Part shown: piece after piece, positions 30,754 to 39,743 of the stretch
How positions within the stretch are numbered: the first letter of the stretch is position 1
Layout of the letters: each line of letters begins with the position of its first letter
From: Sandarakinorhabdus sp.
GTDB taxonomy: Bacteria; Pseudomonadota; Alphaproteobacteria; Sphingomonadales; Sphingomonadaceae
Direction: 5' to 3'
DNA: 64,000 nucleotides
NCBI GenBank assembly: GCA_020692215.1
Contig: JAIMKW010000001.1
Location: 62,001 to 126,000, forward strand
Notes under the pieces: model-generated
Databases searched by the model: none
What the model saw: the letters and a program-made list of their open reading frames with translations, nothing else
Told to the model about the DNA's origin: nothing
Made by a program: the position numbers and the translations under genes

Positions 30754-31962
30754 ATGACCGAAGACTTCTACCGCATCCGCCGGCTGCCGCCCTATATCAT
30801 CGCCGAAGTGAACGGGATGCGGGCAGCGGCACGGGCACGCGGCGAGGACATCATCGACCTTGGCATGGGAAACCCCGATCTGCCGCCGCCACCGCATGTG
30901 ATCGCAAAGCTGTGCGAAGTGGCGTCCAAGCCCGATGCGCACGGCTATTCGGCATCCAAGGGGATTCCGGGGCTGCGCAAGGCGCAGGCCGCTTATTACC
31001 AGCGGCGCTTCGGTGTGGATGTGGACCCCGAGACTGAAGTGGTGGTGACGCTGGGCTCGAAGGAGGGGCTGGCGAGCCTTGCGACGGCAATCACCGCGCC
31101 GGGCGACGTGGTGCTGGCGCCGAACCCCAGCTATCCCATCCACACCTTCGGCTTCATCATCGCGGGCGCCACCATCCGCGCGGTGCCGACAACGCCCGAC
31201 GAGCATTATTTCGAAAGCCTGGAGCGGGCAATGAAATTCACCGTGCCACGGCCTTCGGTGCTGGTGGTGAACTATCCTTCCAACCCGACGGCGGAAACGG
31301 TGGAACTGCCCTTTTACGAGCGGCTGGTGGCCTGGGCGCGCGAGAATCAGGTGTGGATTCTTTCGGATCTTGCCTATTCCGAGCTGTATTTCGACGGAAA
31401 GCCGACGGTTTCCATTCTGCAGGTGGACGGCGCGAAGGATGTGGCGGTGGAGTTTACATCGCTGTCCAAGACCTATTCAATGGCCGGCTGGCGGGTGGGC
31501 TTTGCCGTTGGCAACCAGCGGCTGATTGCTGCGATGACGCGGGTGAAGAGCTATCTGGATTATGGCTCGTTCACGCCGATTCAGGCGGCCGCCTGCGCTG
31601 CCTTGAATGGGCCGCAGGACATCGTGGAGACGAACCGCCAGCTTTACCACAAGCGTCGCGATGTGCTGGTGGAGAGCTTTGGCCGGGCGGGGTGGGATAT
31701 CCCCCCGCCGCCGGCCAGCATGTTCGCCTGGGCGCCGCTGCCCCCGGCGCTGGCGCATCTGGGCAGCCTGGAATTTTCCAAGCAGCTGCTGACGCATGCC
31801 GGAGTGGCCGTGGCGCCGGGTGTTGGCTATGGCGAGGAGGGCGAGGGCTTCGTTCGGATCGCGATGGTGGAGAATGAGCAGCGGCTTCGGCAGGCCGCGC
31901 GCAACGTGAAGCGCTATCTGCAATCCATGGGGGTGAACACGCCTTCGCAAGCCACGGTCTGA
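30754..31962 (+). CDS. Class I/II PLP aminotransferase, AlaC/DapL-like
   Basis: The 402-residue fold-type I enzyme begins MTEDFYRIRRLPPYIIAEVN and contains the PLP lysine in TSLSKTYSMAGWRVGF, the cofactor Asp/Tyr segment ILSDLAYSELYFD and the substrate Arg region EGFVRIAMVENEQRLRQA. It resembles proteins annotated as LL-diaminopimelate or alanine aminotransferase in sphingomonads. Its position just before homoserine dehydrogenase suggests amino-acid synthesis from pyruvate or aspartate, with alanine or methionine-related activity possible. Confidence 0.88.
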   Translation: MTEDFYRIRRLPPYIIAEVNGMRAAARARGEDIIDLGMGNPDLPPPPHVIAKLCEVASKPDAHGYSASKGIPGLRKAQAAYYQRRFGVDVDPETEVVVTLGSKEGLASLATAITAPGDVVLAPNPSYPIHTFGFIIAGATIRAVPTTPDEHYFESLERAMKFTVPRPSVLVVNYPSNPTAETVELPFYERLVAWARENQVWILSDLAYSELYFDGKPTVSILQVDGAKDVAVEFTSLSKTYSMAGWRVGFAVGNQRLIAAMTRVKSYLDYGSFTPIQAAACAALNGPQDIVETNRQLYHKRRDVLVESFGRAGWDIPPPPASMFAWAPLPPALAHLGSLEFSKQLLTHAGVAVAPGVGYGEEGEGFVRIAMVENEQRLRQAARNVKRYLQSMGVNTPSQATV

Positions 31963-32007
31963 CCGGCAGCGCGGGCTTGCCCCTTTCCTGAACAGCCAGA
32001 GTGCGGC

Positions 32008-33372
32008 ATGGCCCGCCCCATGCAGAAAGACATCGACATGGAGATCAGCAGGGATTCCGGCGATGCGGCCGGGCGCGGCATCCCGCTTCGGGTGGGCATT
32101 GCCGGGCTGGGCACCGTGGGCGGCGGCGTGATCAAGGTGCTGGATGCCAATGCCGCGCTGATCGCCCGCCGGGCCGGCCGGCCGATCGTGGTGACGGCTG
32201 TTTCGGCGCGGGATCGTTCGCGCGAGCGCGGCGTGGACCTTTCGCGCTTTGCCTGGGAAGATGATGCAGCAGCACTGGCGAACCGCGAGGACGTGGATGT
32301 CGTGGTCGAGCTGGTGGGCGGGGCGGACGGCCCGGCGCTGACGCTGGCGCGGGCATCGCTGCACGCCAAAAAGCCGTTCGTGACGGCGAACAAGGCGATG
32401 CTGGCGCACCATGGCCTGCTGCTGGCCGAGCTGGCCGAGATCAGCGGAACGCCGCTGAAGTTCGAGGCTGCGGTGGCCGGGGGCATTCCGGTTATCAAGG
32501 GGCTGCGCGAGGGCGCGGCCGCGAACGCGCTGAGCCGGGTGTATGGAATATTGAACGGCACCTGCAACTATATCCTGACCCGGATGGAAAACGAGGAGCT
32601 GGAGTTCGCCGATGTGCTGGCCGATGCGCAGCGGCTGGGCTTTGCCGAGGCCGACCCGAGCTTTGATATCGACGGCGTGGATGCGGCGCACAAGCTTTCG
32701 ATTCTGGCGAGCATTGCCTTCGGGGCCCGCCCGGATTTCGCGCATGTGGAAACCACGGGGATCCGCGACATCGGGCTTGCCGACATCAAGCAGGCGGCGG
32801 CGCTGGGGTTCCGCATCAGGCTGGTGGGTCTTGCCGAACTTGTCGGCGATACGCTGTTGCAGCGGGTTCACCCGTCGCTGGTGCCGCTGGGGCATCCGCT
32901 GGGCGCTGTCGATGGGCCTTTGAACGCCGTGGTTGCCGAGGGCAATTTCGTTGGACGCCTGCTGTTCATCGGCCGGGGCGCGGGGGAAGGCCCCACGGCC
33001 AGCGCTGTGGTGGCCGATCTTATCGATATCGCCCGCGGCGAGGCGGGGCCGGCCTTTGCCATGCCGGCACTGGCGCTGGCGGGCTTTGCGCCGGCCGGGC
33101 CGGAAAGCCGATCGGGCCGCTACTTCCTGCGGGTTCGCGTGGCCGACCGCCCCGGCGTGCTTGCCGACCTGACAGCAGCCCTGCGCGACGCGGGCGTTTC
33201 CATCGAGAGCCTGATCCAGCAGGCGAGCGGCGCGGATGGCACTGCGCGCGTCGCCATGGTAACACATGAAACCACCGAAAGTGCTGTGCAGCATGCGCTT
33301 GCTGCGATGGCTGCTCTTCCGGCCGCCAGCGGTGCCCCACTTTTCATGCCGATCCTGCCGCAGGATGGCTGA
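32008..33372 (+). CDS. hom: Homoserine dehydrogenase
   Basis: The protein (454 residues from 32008) reduces aspartate semialdehyde to homoserine for threonine and methionine. It has the NAD(P) site GIAGLGTVGGGVIKVL, catalytic FEAAVAGGIPVIKGLREG with the substrate Lys, GILNGTCNYILTRM, and a C-terminal ACT domain (RYFLRVRVADRPGVLADLTAALRDAGVSIESL) for feedback control. In-frame starts at 32020 and 32038 are also possible, and none has a convincing ribosome site; homology begins near residue 27. It sits between the aminotransferase and glpX. Confidence 0.93.
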   Translation: MARPMQKDIDMEISRDSGDAAGRGIPLRVGIAGLGTVGGGVIKVLDANAALIARRAGRPIVVTAVSARDRSRERGVDLSRFAWEDDAAALANREDVDVVVELVGGADGPALTLARASLHAKKPFVTANKAMLAHHGLLLAELAEISGTPLKFEAAVAGGIPVIKGLREGAAANALSRVYGILNGTCNYILTRMENEELEFADVLADAQRLGFAEADPSFDIDGVDAAHKLSILASIAFGARPDFAHVETTGIRDIGLADIKQAAALGFRIRLVGLAELVGDTLLQRVHPSLVPLGHPLGAVDGPLNAVVAEGNFVGRLLFIGRGAGEGPTASAVVADLIDIARGEAGPAFAMPALALAGFAPAGPESRSGRYFLRVRVADRPGVLADLTAALRDAGVSIESLIQQASGADGTARVAMVTHETTESAVQHALAAMAALPAASGAPLFMPILPQDG

Positions 33373-33398
33373 GCCAATAGAAGGATGAAGACCCCATC

Positions 33399-34436
33399 AT
33401 GAAGATGACCGAACCGGCGACCGACTCAGCGATCGGCCGCGAAACCCTGCAGCCAAGCCAGATCCTCGATCGTGTTCTCGTGCTCGAAATGGTGCGCGTG
33501 ACCGAATATGCCGCCATCGCCGCTTCGCGGCTGGTTGGCCGCGGTGACGAGGAGGCGGCCGATGCCGCCGCTGTTACCGCGATGCGCGCGGCGCTGAACC
33601 AGCTGGCCTTCGATGGCACCGTGGTGATCGGCGAGGGCGAACGCGACGAGGCCCCGATGCTGTACATCGGCGAGAAGGTCGGCTCGGCGCAGGGCACCGG
33701 CCCCCGTATCGACATTGCGCTCGATCCGCTGGAGGGCACCACGATCACCGCCAAGGCGGGGCCAAACGCCATGGCCGTGCTGGCGATTGCCGAGGAAGGC
33801 GGGCTGCTGCACGCGCCCGATGTCTATATGGACAAGCTGGCGATCGGCCCCGGCTATGCGGCCGACACGGTGAGCCTGAAGCGGACGCCGACCGAGAATA
33901 TCCGGTCGCTTGCAGCCGCCAAGGGTGTGGAACCAAGCGAGATTATCGTCTGCGTGCTCGACCGGCCGCGCCATGAGGGCCTTATCAAGGAGCTGCGCGG
34001 GCTGGGCTGCGGGATCTTCCTGATTGGCGACGGCGATGTGGCCGGTGTGATCGCGGTGACCGACCCGGACACCACGATCGACATCTACATGGGCTCGGGC
34101 GGGGCGCCGGAAGGCGTGCTTGCGGCGGCTGCGCTGCGCTGTGTGGGCGGGCAGTTCCAGGGCCGGCTGACGTTTCGCAACGAGGACGAGAAGAGCCGGG
34201 CCCGCAAGGCCGGAATCACCGATTTCGACCGCATCTACTATCTGGAAGACCTGGCGAAGGGGGATGTGATCTTTGCCGCCACGGGGGTGACCGATGGTTC
34301 GCTGCTGGATGGTGTGCGGCGCTACAAGACCGGCCGGATCACCACGGAATCGGTGGTGATGCGCGCGTCTTCGGGCACGGTGCGCTGGGTGAAGGGCGAC
34401 CGCCGGGGGGATCCACCGCTTCTGACCCAGGGCTGA
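33399..34436 (+). CDS. glpX: Class II fructose-1,6-bisphosphatase
   Basis: The 345-residue enzyme dephosphorylates fructose-1,6-bisphosphate in gluconeogenesis. GlpX-type motifs are visible: GDEEAADAAAVTAMRAALNQLAFDGTVVIGEGERDEAPML, the metal-binding IDIALDPLEGTT and MGSGGAPEGVLAAAALRC. It starts 26 bp after hom and an AGAAGGA site precedes it. The hom-glpX-recJ order is common in sphingomonads. Confidence 0.95.
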   Translation: MKMTEPATDSAIGRETLQPSQILDRVLVLEMVRVTEYAAIAASRLVGRGDEEAADAAAVTAMRAALNQLAFDGTVVIGEGERDEAPMLYIGEKVGSAQGTGPRIDIALDPLEGTTITAKAGPNAMAVLAIAEEGGLLHAPDVYMDKLAIGPGYAADTVSLKRTPTENIRSLAAAKGVEPSEIIVCVLDRPRHEGLIKELRGLGCGIFLIGDGDVAGVIAVTDPDTTIDIYMGSGGAPEGVLAAAALRCVGGQFQGRLTFRNEDEKSRARKAGITDFDRIYYLEDLAKGDVIFAATGVTDGSLLDGVRRYKTGRITTESVVMRASSGTVRWVKGDRRGDPPLLTQG

Positions 34437-34528
34437 GCGGCAGAGCGCAGGGCAGCGCCGGAGCGGCTGGACGCAACAATGGAAGGATCGTGCCGTAAGC
34501 GTGCGGGCCAACTGAGAAAGCCCCTCCG

Positions 34529-35803
34529 GTGTATGAACCAGACCGCGCGTTGTTCGATGCGGCCCTTTCGGCCGCGCCCGTTGCCCCTCCAATCGGCGCA
34601 GGCAGAGCAGACCCTGCTGCGGCCGATGCCGCCATCGGCCGTTTTCTGCGCGCAGCGCGCACCCACCTTGATCTGCAGGTTGCCTATGTTTCCGAAATCG
34701 TGGGCAATGAATCGGTGTTCCGCCATGTCGATGCGCCGGGGCTGGAGGCGCTTGTGCAGCCCGGCGACCGCAAATCGCTGGACGATGTCTATTGCCGGCA
34801 TATTCTGGAAGGGCGGCTTCCCGAGCTGATCCCCGACACAGCGGCGGTGCCGCTTGCGTCTGCCATGCCGATCACGGCGGCGGTTCCCATCGGCGCGCAT
34901 GTCAGCGTGCCGCTCCGCCTGCCGGATGGCGGACTGTATGGCATGTTCTGCTGCCTTGGCCCGGCGGCCGACCCCAGCCTCAATCGGCGGGATCTGGCGA
35001 TGATGCGGACCCTGGCCGACCTTGCCGGACAGGAAATCGCGCGTGGGCGCGTTGCAGCGGACATGCTGGCGGCCCGGCGCGTGCCTATCGATGCCGCGCT
35101 CAGGCTCGGGACCTTCAGCACTGTCTATCAGCCGATCTGGAAGCTGGGGACAGCGCGGCCGATCGGCTTCGAATCGCTGACCCGCTTCGAGGGCGCGCTG
35201 TTCGATGGATTGCCGGCCAGCCCTGACCAGTGGTTTTCGGAAGCCGCCGCAGTGGGGCTGGGCGAGGCGCTGGAGCTGGCCGTGATCGACCGGGCGCTGG
35301 CGGCGTTGGCCAGCCTTCCGAAGGATCACTATCTCACCATCAATGCGTCTCCGTCGACAGCGTGCGGGGCGCAGCTGGCATCGCTGCTGGCGCGGCACGA
35401 TCTTGGCCGGCTGGTGCTGGAGGTGACCGAACAGGAGCGGTTCCAGGATTTCGGCCTGCTGGCGGATGCGCTGGCAGGATTGCGGGCCGGGGGCCTTAGG
35501 CTGGCGGTGGACGATGCCGGTGCGGGCTATGCCGGCTTGCAGCAGATCATCAGGCTGAAACCCGACATCATCAAGCTGGACCGCTTCTTCGTGACCGGGA
35601 TTGATCGGGATCCGGCGCGGAGGGCGCTGGCTGCGGCGTTGGCCGAATTCGCGAGCCAGGTGGGCTGCCAGATTGTGGCCGAAGGGGTGGAGGTGGACAC
35701 GGAATTGGCGGCTCTTGATACGCTGGGGTTCCGGACGATCCAGGGCTATCTGCTGGGCAAGCCGCAGCCGCTGGCGGGCGCGCTTGCACTGGTGACGGCC
35801 TAG
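34529..35803 (+). CDS. GAF-EAL cyclic-di-GMP phosphodiesterase
   Basis: The 424-residue cytoplasmic protein has an N-terminal GAF-type sensor (about residues 35-165, AYVSEIVGNESVFRHVDAPG; AHVSVPLRLPDGGLYGMFCCLG) and a C-terminal EAL domain. Catalytic residues all seem present: Glu in GFESLTRF (E-S-L instead of E-A-L), Asn in INASPST, Glu in LEVTEQE, the Asp pair in VDDAGAGYAGL, Lys in IKLDRFF, Glu in VAEGVE and Gln in IQGYLLGKPQ. It should hydrolyse c-di-GMP under control of a ligand bound by GAF. The GTG start at 34529 lacks a good ribosome site, so the true start may differ. It stands between glpX and recJ. Confidence 0.88.
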   Translation: MYEPDRALFDAALSAAPVAPPIGAGRADPAAADAAIGRFLRAARTHLDLQVAYVSEIVGNESVFRHVDAPGLEALVQPGDRKSLDDVYCRHILEGRLPELIPDTAAVPLASAMPITAAVPIGAHVSVPLRLPDGGLYGMFCCLGPAADPSLNRRDLAMMRTLADLAGQEIARGRVAADMLAARRVPIDAALRLGTFSTVYQPIWKLGTARPIGFESLTRFEGALFDGLPASPDQWFSEAAAVGLGEALELAVIDRALAALASLPKDHYLTINASPSTACGAQLASLLARHDLGRLVLEVTEQERFQDFGLLADALAGLRAGGLRLAVDDAGAGYAGLQQIIRLKPDIIKLDRFFVTGIDRDPARRALAAALAEFASQVGCQIVAEGVEVDTELAALDTLGFRTIQGYLLGKPQPLAGALALVTA

Positions 35804-35890
35804 CCGCTGACGCGCTGCCGGCAGGCGCCGGGGCCCTGGGCCTGTTGGCGCGGCTTGACATGGCGGCAGCAAGGCCCGACGCCTCAGCGC

Positions 35891-37672
35891 GTGGATGCAG
35901 TGTTCAACGTGACGGAATCCGCCAGCGGCCGGATGTGGGCGTGGCGCGCGGCAGCGCTTCCGCTTGGGGCGGCGCAGCGGCTTGGGGTGGATGATCTGGC
36001 GGCTTCGCTGCTGCTTTCCCGGGGGTGCGCGCCGGCGGATGTGGCGCGGATGCTGCGGCCGACGCTGAAGGACTGGATGCCCGATCCTTCGCTGTTTGCC
36101 GGCATGGACAGGGCAGCCGCCCGGATTGCCGATGCCGTGGTTGCCGGCGAGCCGATCACCGTTTTTGCCGATTATGATGTGGATGGCGCCACATCGGCCG
36201 CCATCCTGATCCGCCTGCTGCGCCAGCTGGGCGCGCGGCCCGATCATTATATCCCGGATCGGCTTCTGGAAGGCTATGGCCCTTCGGTCGATGCGCTTCT
36301 GGCCATCCGCGCGCGCGGAACCGGGCTGCTTTTGCTGCTGGATTGCGGCACCCAGGCCTTTGCCGAGCTGGCGGCCGCCGCAGACGCCGGGCTGGACGTT
36401 GTGGTGGTGGATCATCACAAGGCGTCCACCGCGCTTCCCCGGGCGGTTGCCATCGTCAACCCCAACCGGCTGGATGAAGCGCCCGCCGCCGCTGCGTTCG
36501 GGCAACTGTGCACGGCGGGGCTGGCCTTTCTTCTGGCGGTCGCTGTGAACCGCGAACTGCGCGCGCGGAGTTTCTTTGCCGGGCGGCCGGAGCCGAAGCT
36601 GGCTGCGCTGCTGGATATCGTGGCGCTGGGCACGGTGGCCGATGTGGTGCCGCTTGTCGGGCTGAACCGGGCGCTGGTTTCGCTTGGGCTGCGGCGGATG
36701 GCAGAACGGCGCAATCCGGGCATTGCGGCGCTGTTCGATCTTGCCGGCCATGATGGGCCGCCCCGGGCCGAGGATCTGGGCTTTCTGCTGGGGCCCAGGA
36801 TCAACGCCGGTGGCCGGGTGGGAAAGGCCGATCTTGGAGTGCGCCTTCTGACAACCGATGATGCCGACGAGGCTGCAGGCCTGGCGGCAGAACTGGACCG
36901 GCTGAACGGCGAGCGCCGGGCCATAGAGGCCGCCGTGACGGACGAGGCCATGGCCATGGCTGCAGCAGCCCCTGCCGGTGGCGCGGTTGCGGTGGTTGCG
37001 GGGCATGGGTGGCATCCCGGCGTGGTGGGCATTGTGGCGGCGCGGCTGAAGGAGCGGCTGGGGATGCCGGCGGTTGTCATCGCGCTGGGGGCGGATGGCA
37101 TCGGCAAGGGCTCTGGCAGATCGGTGGAGGGTGTTGATCTGGGCGCGGCGGTGCTGGCGGCCCGAGATGAAGGGCTGCTGCTGGGAGGGGGCGGCCATGC
37201 CATGGCGGCGGGTGTGACCGTGCGGGCCGATGGGGTTGAAGCGTTTGCGGCCTATCTTTCGGCACGGCTGGGCGCGGCGGTTGCCGGCGCGCGAACAGCG
37301 CGGGCCCTTTCGATCGATCTGGCCGTGGCGCCAGCCGCCATCACGCCCGAACTGGGGCAGGCGCTGGAAGTGGTGGGCCCCTATGGGCAGGGCTGGCCCG
37401 GCCCGCGCGTGGCGGTGGGGCCCTTGCGGATGCTGAAGGTGGATCCCGTGGGGCGCACCGAGCCCAAGACCCATGTGCGCTTTGTGGCGGCCGGGCCCGA
37501 CGGCGGGCGGGTGACCGGAATTGCCTTTCGCGCGATGGAGAGCGAACTGGGTCAGATGCTGCTTTCGGCTGGCTCTCGGCCGCTGTATCTGGCGGGCCGG
37601 GTGACAGTGAGCGAATGGCAGGGGCGCGAGCGCGCCGAACTCCAGCTTGACGACGCAGCCCTCGCCAGCTAA
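35891..37672 (+). CDS. recJ: Single-stranded-DNA-specific exonuclease RecJ
   Basis: The product (about 593 residues) is a 5'-3' ssDNA exonuclease of the DHH phosphoesterase family acting in recombination and mismatch repair. Motifs are VFADYDVDGATSAAIL, DVVVVDHHKAS, LGTVADVVPLVGLNR, the glycine-rich DHHA1 motif LLGGGGHAMAAG and an OB-fold C-terminus (VRFVAAGPDGGRVTG). I chose the GTG at 35891 because homology starts with FNVTESASGRMWAWR; the TTG at 35855 gives a longer form. The gene ends 32 bp before tRNA-Glu. Confidence 0.92.
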   Translation: MDAVFNVTESASGRMWAWRAAALPLGAAQRLGVDDLAASLLLSRGCAPADVARMLRPTLKDWMPDPSLFAGMDRAAARIADAVVAGEPITVFADYDVDGATSAAILIRLLRQLGARPDHYIPDRLLEGYGPSVDALLAIRARGTGLLLLLDCGTQAFAELAAAADAGLDVVVVDHHKASTALPRAVAIVNPNRLDEAPAAAAFGQLCTAGLAFLLAVAVNRELRARSFFAGRPEPKLAALLDIVALGTVADVVPLVGLNRALVSLGLRRMAERRNPGIAALFDLAGHDGPPRAEDLGFLLGPRINAGGRVGKADLGVRLLTTDDADEAAGLAAELDRLNGERRAIEAAVTDEAMAMAAAAPAGGAVAVVAGHGWHPGVVGIVAARLKERLGMPAVVIALGADGIGKGSGRSVEGVDLGAAVLAARDEGLLLGGGGHAMAAGVTVRADGVEAFAAYLSARLGAAVAGARTARALSIDLAVAPAAITPELGQALEVVGPYGQGWPGPRVAVGPLRMLKVDPVGRTEPKTHVRFVAAGPDGGRVTGIAFRAMESELGQMLLSAGSRPLYLAGRVTVSEWQGRERAELQLDDAALAS

Positions 37673-37704
37673 CTGGCCGCTCCGCAAACGCCTCCTTTGG
37701 GGAA

Positions 37705-37780
37705 GGCCCCTTCGTCTAGCGGTCTAGGACGTCGCCCTTTCACGGCGAAAACACGGGTTCGAGTCCCGTAGGGGTCACCA
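37705..37780 (+). tRNA. tRNA-Glu (anticodon TTC), CCA encoded
   Basis: The 76-nt sequence folds as a cloverleaf: acceptor GGCCCCT with AGGGGTC (one G-U pair), anticodon stem TCGCC/GGCGA with loop CTTTCAC and anticodon TTC at 37739-37741, T-arm ACGGG-TTCGAGT-CCCGT and an encoded CCA end. Its last 17 nt plus one base recur at 53755-53772, showing that it is the integration target of the island to its right and remains intact after integration. Confidence 0.97.
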
Positions 37781-37781
37781 G
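37764..37781 (+). repeat. attL core: 18-bp repeat at the tRNA-Glu 3' end
   Basis: TCCCGTAGGGGTCACCAG at the end of tRNA-Glu is repeated exactly and in the same orientation at 53755-53772. Integration next to the tRNA restores a functional 3' end, as tRNA-targeting tyrosine integrases do. Confidence 0.9.
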
Positions 37782-37879
37782 CTTCGCCTCCCAGCGAGTG
37801 CCAGATGGTGCCATAAATGGCTGTTTTCCGTAGGTTTTCTATGGTATAGTCGTCTCACGCGGGGCGGCTGGATACCACC

Positions 37880-37945
37880 ACATACCATCGGCTTGATGGC
37901 ATTTCTGATGGTAGCGCGCCGCTCCCAGTTCGGGAGATACCATCA
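37880..37945 (+). promoter_or_regulatory. Inverted-repeat leader of the island integrase
   Basis: Copies of TACCATC/GATGGTA occur at 37883, 37894 (partial), 37907 and 37938. The outer arms TGATGGTA (37906-37913) and TACCATCA (37938-37945) are exact complements and enclose a second stem CTCCC/GGGAG (37922-37926, 37932-37936). The GGGAG arm is also the ribosome site and the outer right arm reaches the ATG, so the folded leader would hide the integrase start. Confidence 0.6.
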
Positions 37946-39177
37946 TGGGCTTGACCGCTGTTGCCATCAAAAACGCCAAGGGTCGGGACAAGCCCTACAA
38001 GCTGACCGACAGCGATGGGCTCTATCTGCTCGTTTCGCCGGGAGGCTCGCGCTGCTGGCGGATGAACTACCGCCACCTTGGCAAGCAGAAGACCCTGGCG
38101 TTCGGCGTCTGGCCCGATACCGGCCTTGCCGACGCCCGCGAGCAGCGTGACATGGCCCGCAAGGTGCTGGCGCGTGGCGACGATCCGGGCGAGCGAATCA
38201 AGCTAGACCGGATCTCTGCAACTGTGGCGGCTTCCAACAGCTTCAAGGCGGTGGCCGACGAATGGCTAGCAAAGGTCGAGCGTGAGGGCCGATCGGCGGT
38301 GACCATGAAGAAGCTGCGTTGGCTACTCGACTTCATCAACTCTTCAATCGGCAAGCGCCCGATTGCGTCAATCTCCGCGCAGGAACTGTTGGTGATGCTG
38401 CGCAAGATGGAGAGCAAAGGTCGCTACGAGACCGCCAAGCGGCTGCGCAGCACATGCAGCCAGATTTTCCGCTATGCCATCGCCACGGCGCGCGCCGAAC
38501 GCGATGTCGCCGCCGACCTTCGCGGCGCGTTGATCGCGCCGAAGCCGGTTCATCGCGCGGCAATTACCAGTCCCGCCGATGTAGCGGGCTTGCTCCGTGC
38601 GATCGAGGCATTCGAGGGCCATCCAGGCACCAAAGCGGCGCTTCGGCTGTTGCCGCATGTGTTCGTTCGCCCCGGCGAGCTGCGTCATGCCGAATGGACG
38701 GACTTCGATTTTGAAAAGGCGCTTTGGACCATCCCGCCGCACAAGACCAAGATGCGCCGGGCGCACGTCATCCCCCTTTCCCGGCAGGCGCTCACCATCC
38801 TGGAGAGCATTGAACATGATGCGGACTATAGCCGCTTCCTGTTCCCGTCGCTGCGCGCGCTTGATCGCCCCATGTCGGAGAACACCATCAACGCCGCGCT
38901 TCGCCGGATGGGCTATGCCCAAGACGAGATGACCGGCCACGGTTTCAGGGCAATGGCGGCGACGCTCCTGAACGAGATAGGGCTATGGCATCCCGACGCG
39001 ATCGAGCGCCAGCTTGCCCACCAGGACAACAAAGCCGTGCGCCGCGCCTACACGCGCGGGGAATATTGGGACGAGCGCGTCAGGATGATGCAGCACTGGT
39101 CCGACCATCTCGATTTTCTCCGTGATGGTGCGAAGGTCATCAAGGGCAGGTTCCGCAAAGTGAAGGCCGGGGAATAG
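37945..39177 (+). CDS. Tyrosine integrase (P4-like, DUF4102 N-terminus)
   Basis: The 410-residue protein integrates and excises the island. It has the N-terminal DUF4102 arm-binding domain (LTAVAIKNAKGRDKPYKLTDSDGLYLLVSPGGSRCWRM), a core-binding helix region and the catalytic domain with R247 (VRPGELR), H332 and R335 (GHGFRA), H359 (LAHQD) and nucleophile Y369 (RRAYTRG). It is encoded next to attL and read into the island, the standard layout for tRNA-targeting elements. The ATG at 37945 has a GGGAGA ribosome site buried in a hairpin. Confidence 0.95.
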   Translation: MGLTAVAIKNAKGRDKPYKLTDSDGLYLLVSPGGSRCWRMNYRHLGKQKTLAFGVWPDTGLADAREQRDMARKVLARGDDPGERIKLDRISATVAASNSFKAVADEWLAKVEREGRSAVTMKKLRWLLDFINSSIGKRPIASISAQELLVMLRKMESKGRYETAKRLRSTCSQIFRYAIATARAERDVAADLRGALIAPKPVHRAAITSPADVAGLLRAIEAFEGHPGTKAALRLLPHVFVRPGELRHAEWTDFDFEKALWTIPPHKTKMRRAHVIPLSRQALTILESIEHDADYSRFLFPSLRALDRPMSENTINAALRRMGYAQDEMTGHGFRAMAATLLNEIGLWHPDAIERQLAHQDNKAVRRAYTRGEYWDERVRMMQHWSDHLDFLRDGAKVIKGRFRKVKAGE

Positions 39178-39189
39178 CTCTTTCTGTCC

Positions 39190-39393
39190 TCATTGCGCGC
39201 GATCTTCGCGGTAGCTCCTGGGATCGGCGATCCAGCGATTGACGGCGGACTCGTGCCAGCCGGTGCCGTGAACGCTGATCGGCACTTGCCGGGGAAAGCT
39301 GCCTTCGGCGATCTTGCGGTAAAGGGTTGAGCGGGACAGGCCGGTGCGATCGAGCACTGTCTTGAGGCGGATGATTCTTTCGACATTGGACAT
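39190..39393 (-). CDS. AlpA-family helix-turn-helix regulator / excisionase
   Basis: The 67-residue protein MSNVERIIRLKTVLDRTGLS... is of the AlpA/MerR-like HTH type (RTGLSRSTLYRKIAEGSFPRQVPI, then a WHESAVNRWI wing). Such proteins activate integrase transcription or act as excision factors. A GGAAG site lies 8 nt before the ATG at 39393; an earlier in-frame Met exists at 39408. It is convergent with the integrase gene, 13 bp away. Confidence 0.85.
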   Translation of the reverse strand: MSNVERIIRLKTVLDRTGLSRSTLYRKIAEGSFPRQVPISVHGTGWHESAVNRWIADPRSYREDRAQ

Positions 39394-39676
39394 GGGACGC
39401 ACTTCCATTCTCTGGTGGTGAACGACACTCCCCGAGAACAGGATTGGCGCACGAAAACCCCCGCGCAAGGACGTTTATAGGGACGTTCGACGTTAGCGAG
39501 GGAACGGCGGAACATGCTGACAAAGGACGGCAAATGTCGGCAAACGGCGGCGGCGTGCGACGGAAGGCGGCGCTGGGCTGCAATCGGCGGGCAGATTTGG
39601 CGGCGTTCGACAAGCACCGTCTTCGCTCCGCAGCTCACGACATCGTTTGGTACCAAGCGCGCCCTATATGATTTCG

Positions 39677-39728
39677 ATTCGCCAATTGGCGAATATAGCT
39701 TCTAGGCTATGGACATTATATAGCCTAG
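39677..39728 (+). promoter_or_regulatory. Two palindromes in the toxin-antitoxin promoter
   Basis: ATTCGCCAATTGGCGAAT (39677-39694) is a perfect 18-bp palindrome, and CTAGGCTAT (39702-39710) pairs with ATAGCCTAG (39720-39728). Both precede the broken toxin frame and fit autoregulatory operators bound by the HTH antitoxin. Confidence 0.6.
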
Positions 39729-39743
39729 GGGGTATATGGCGAT

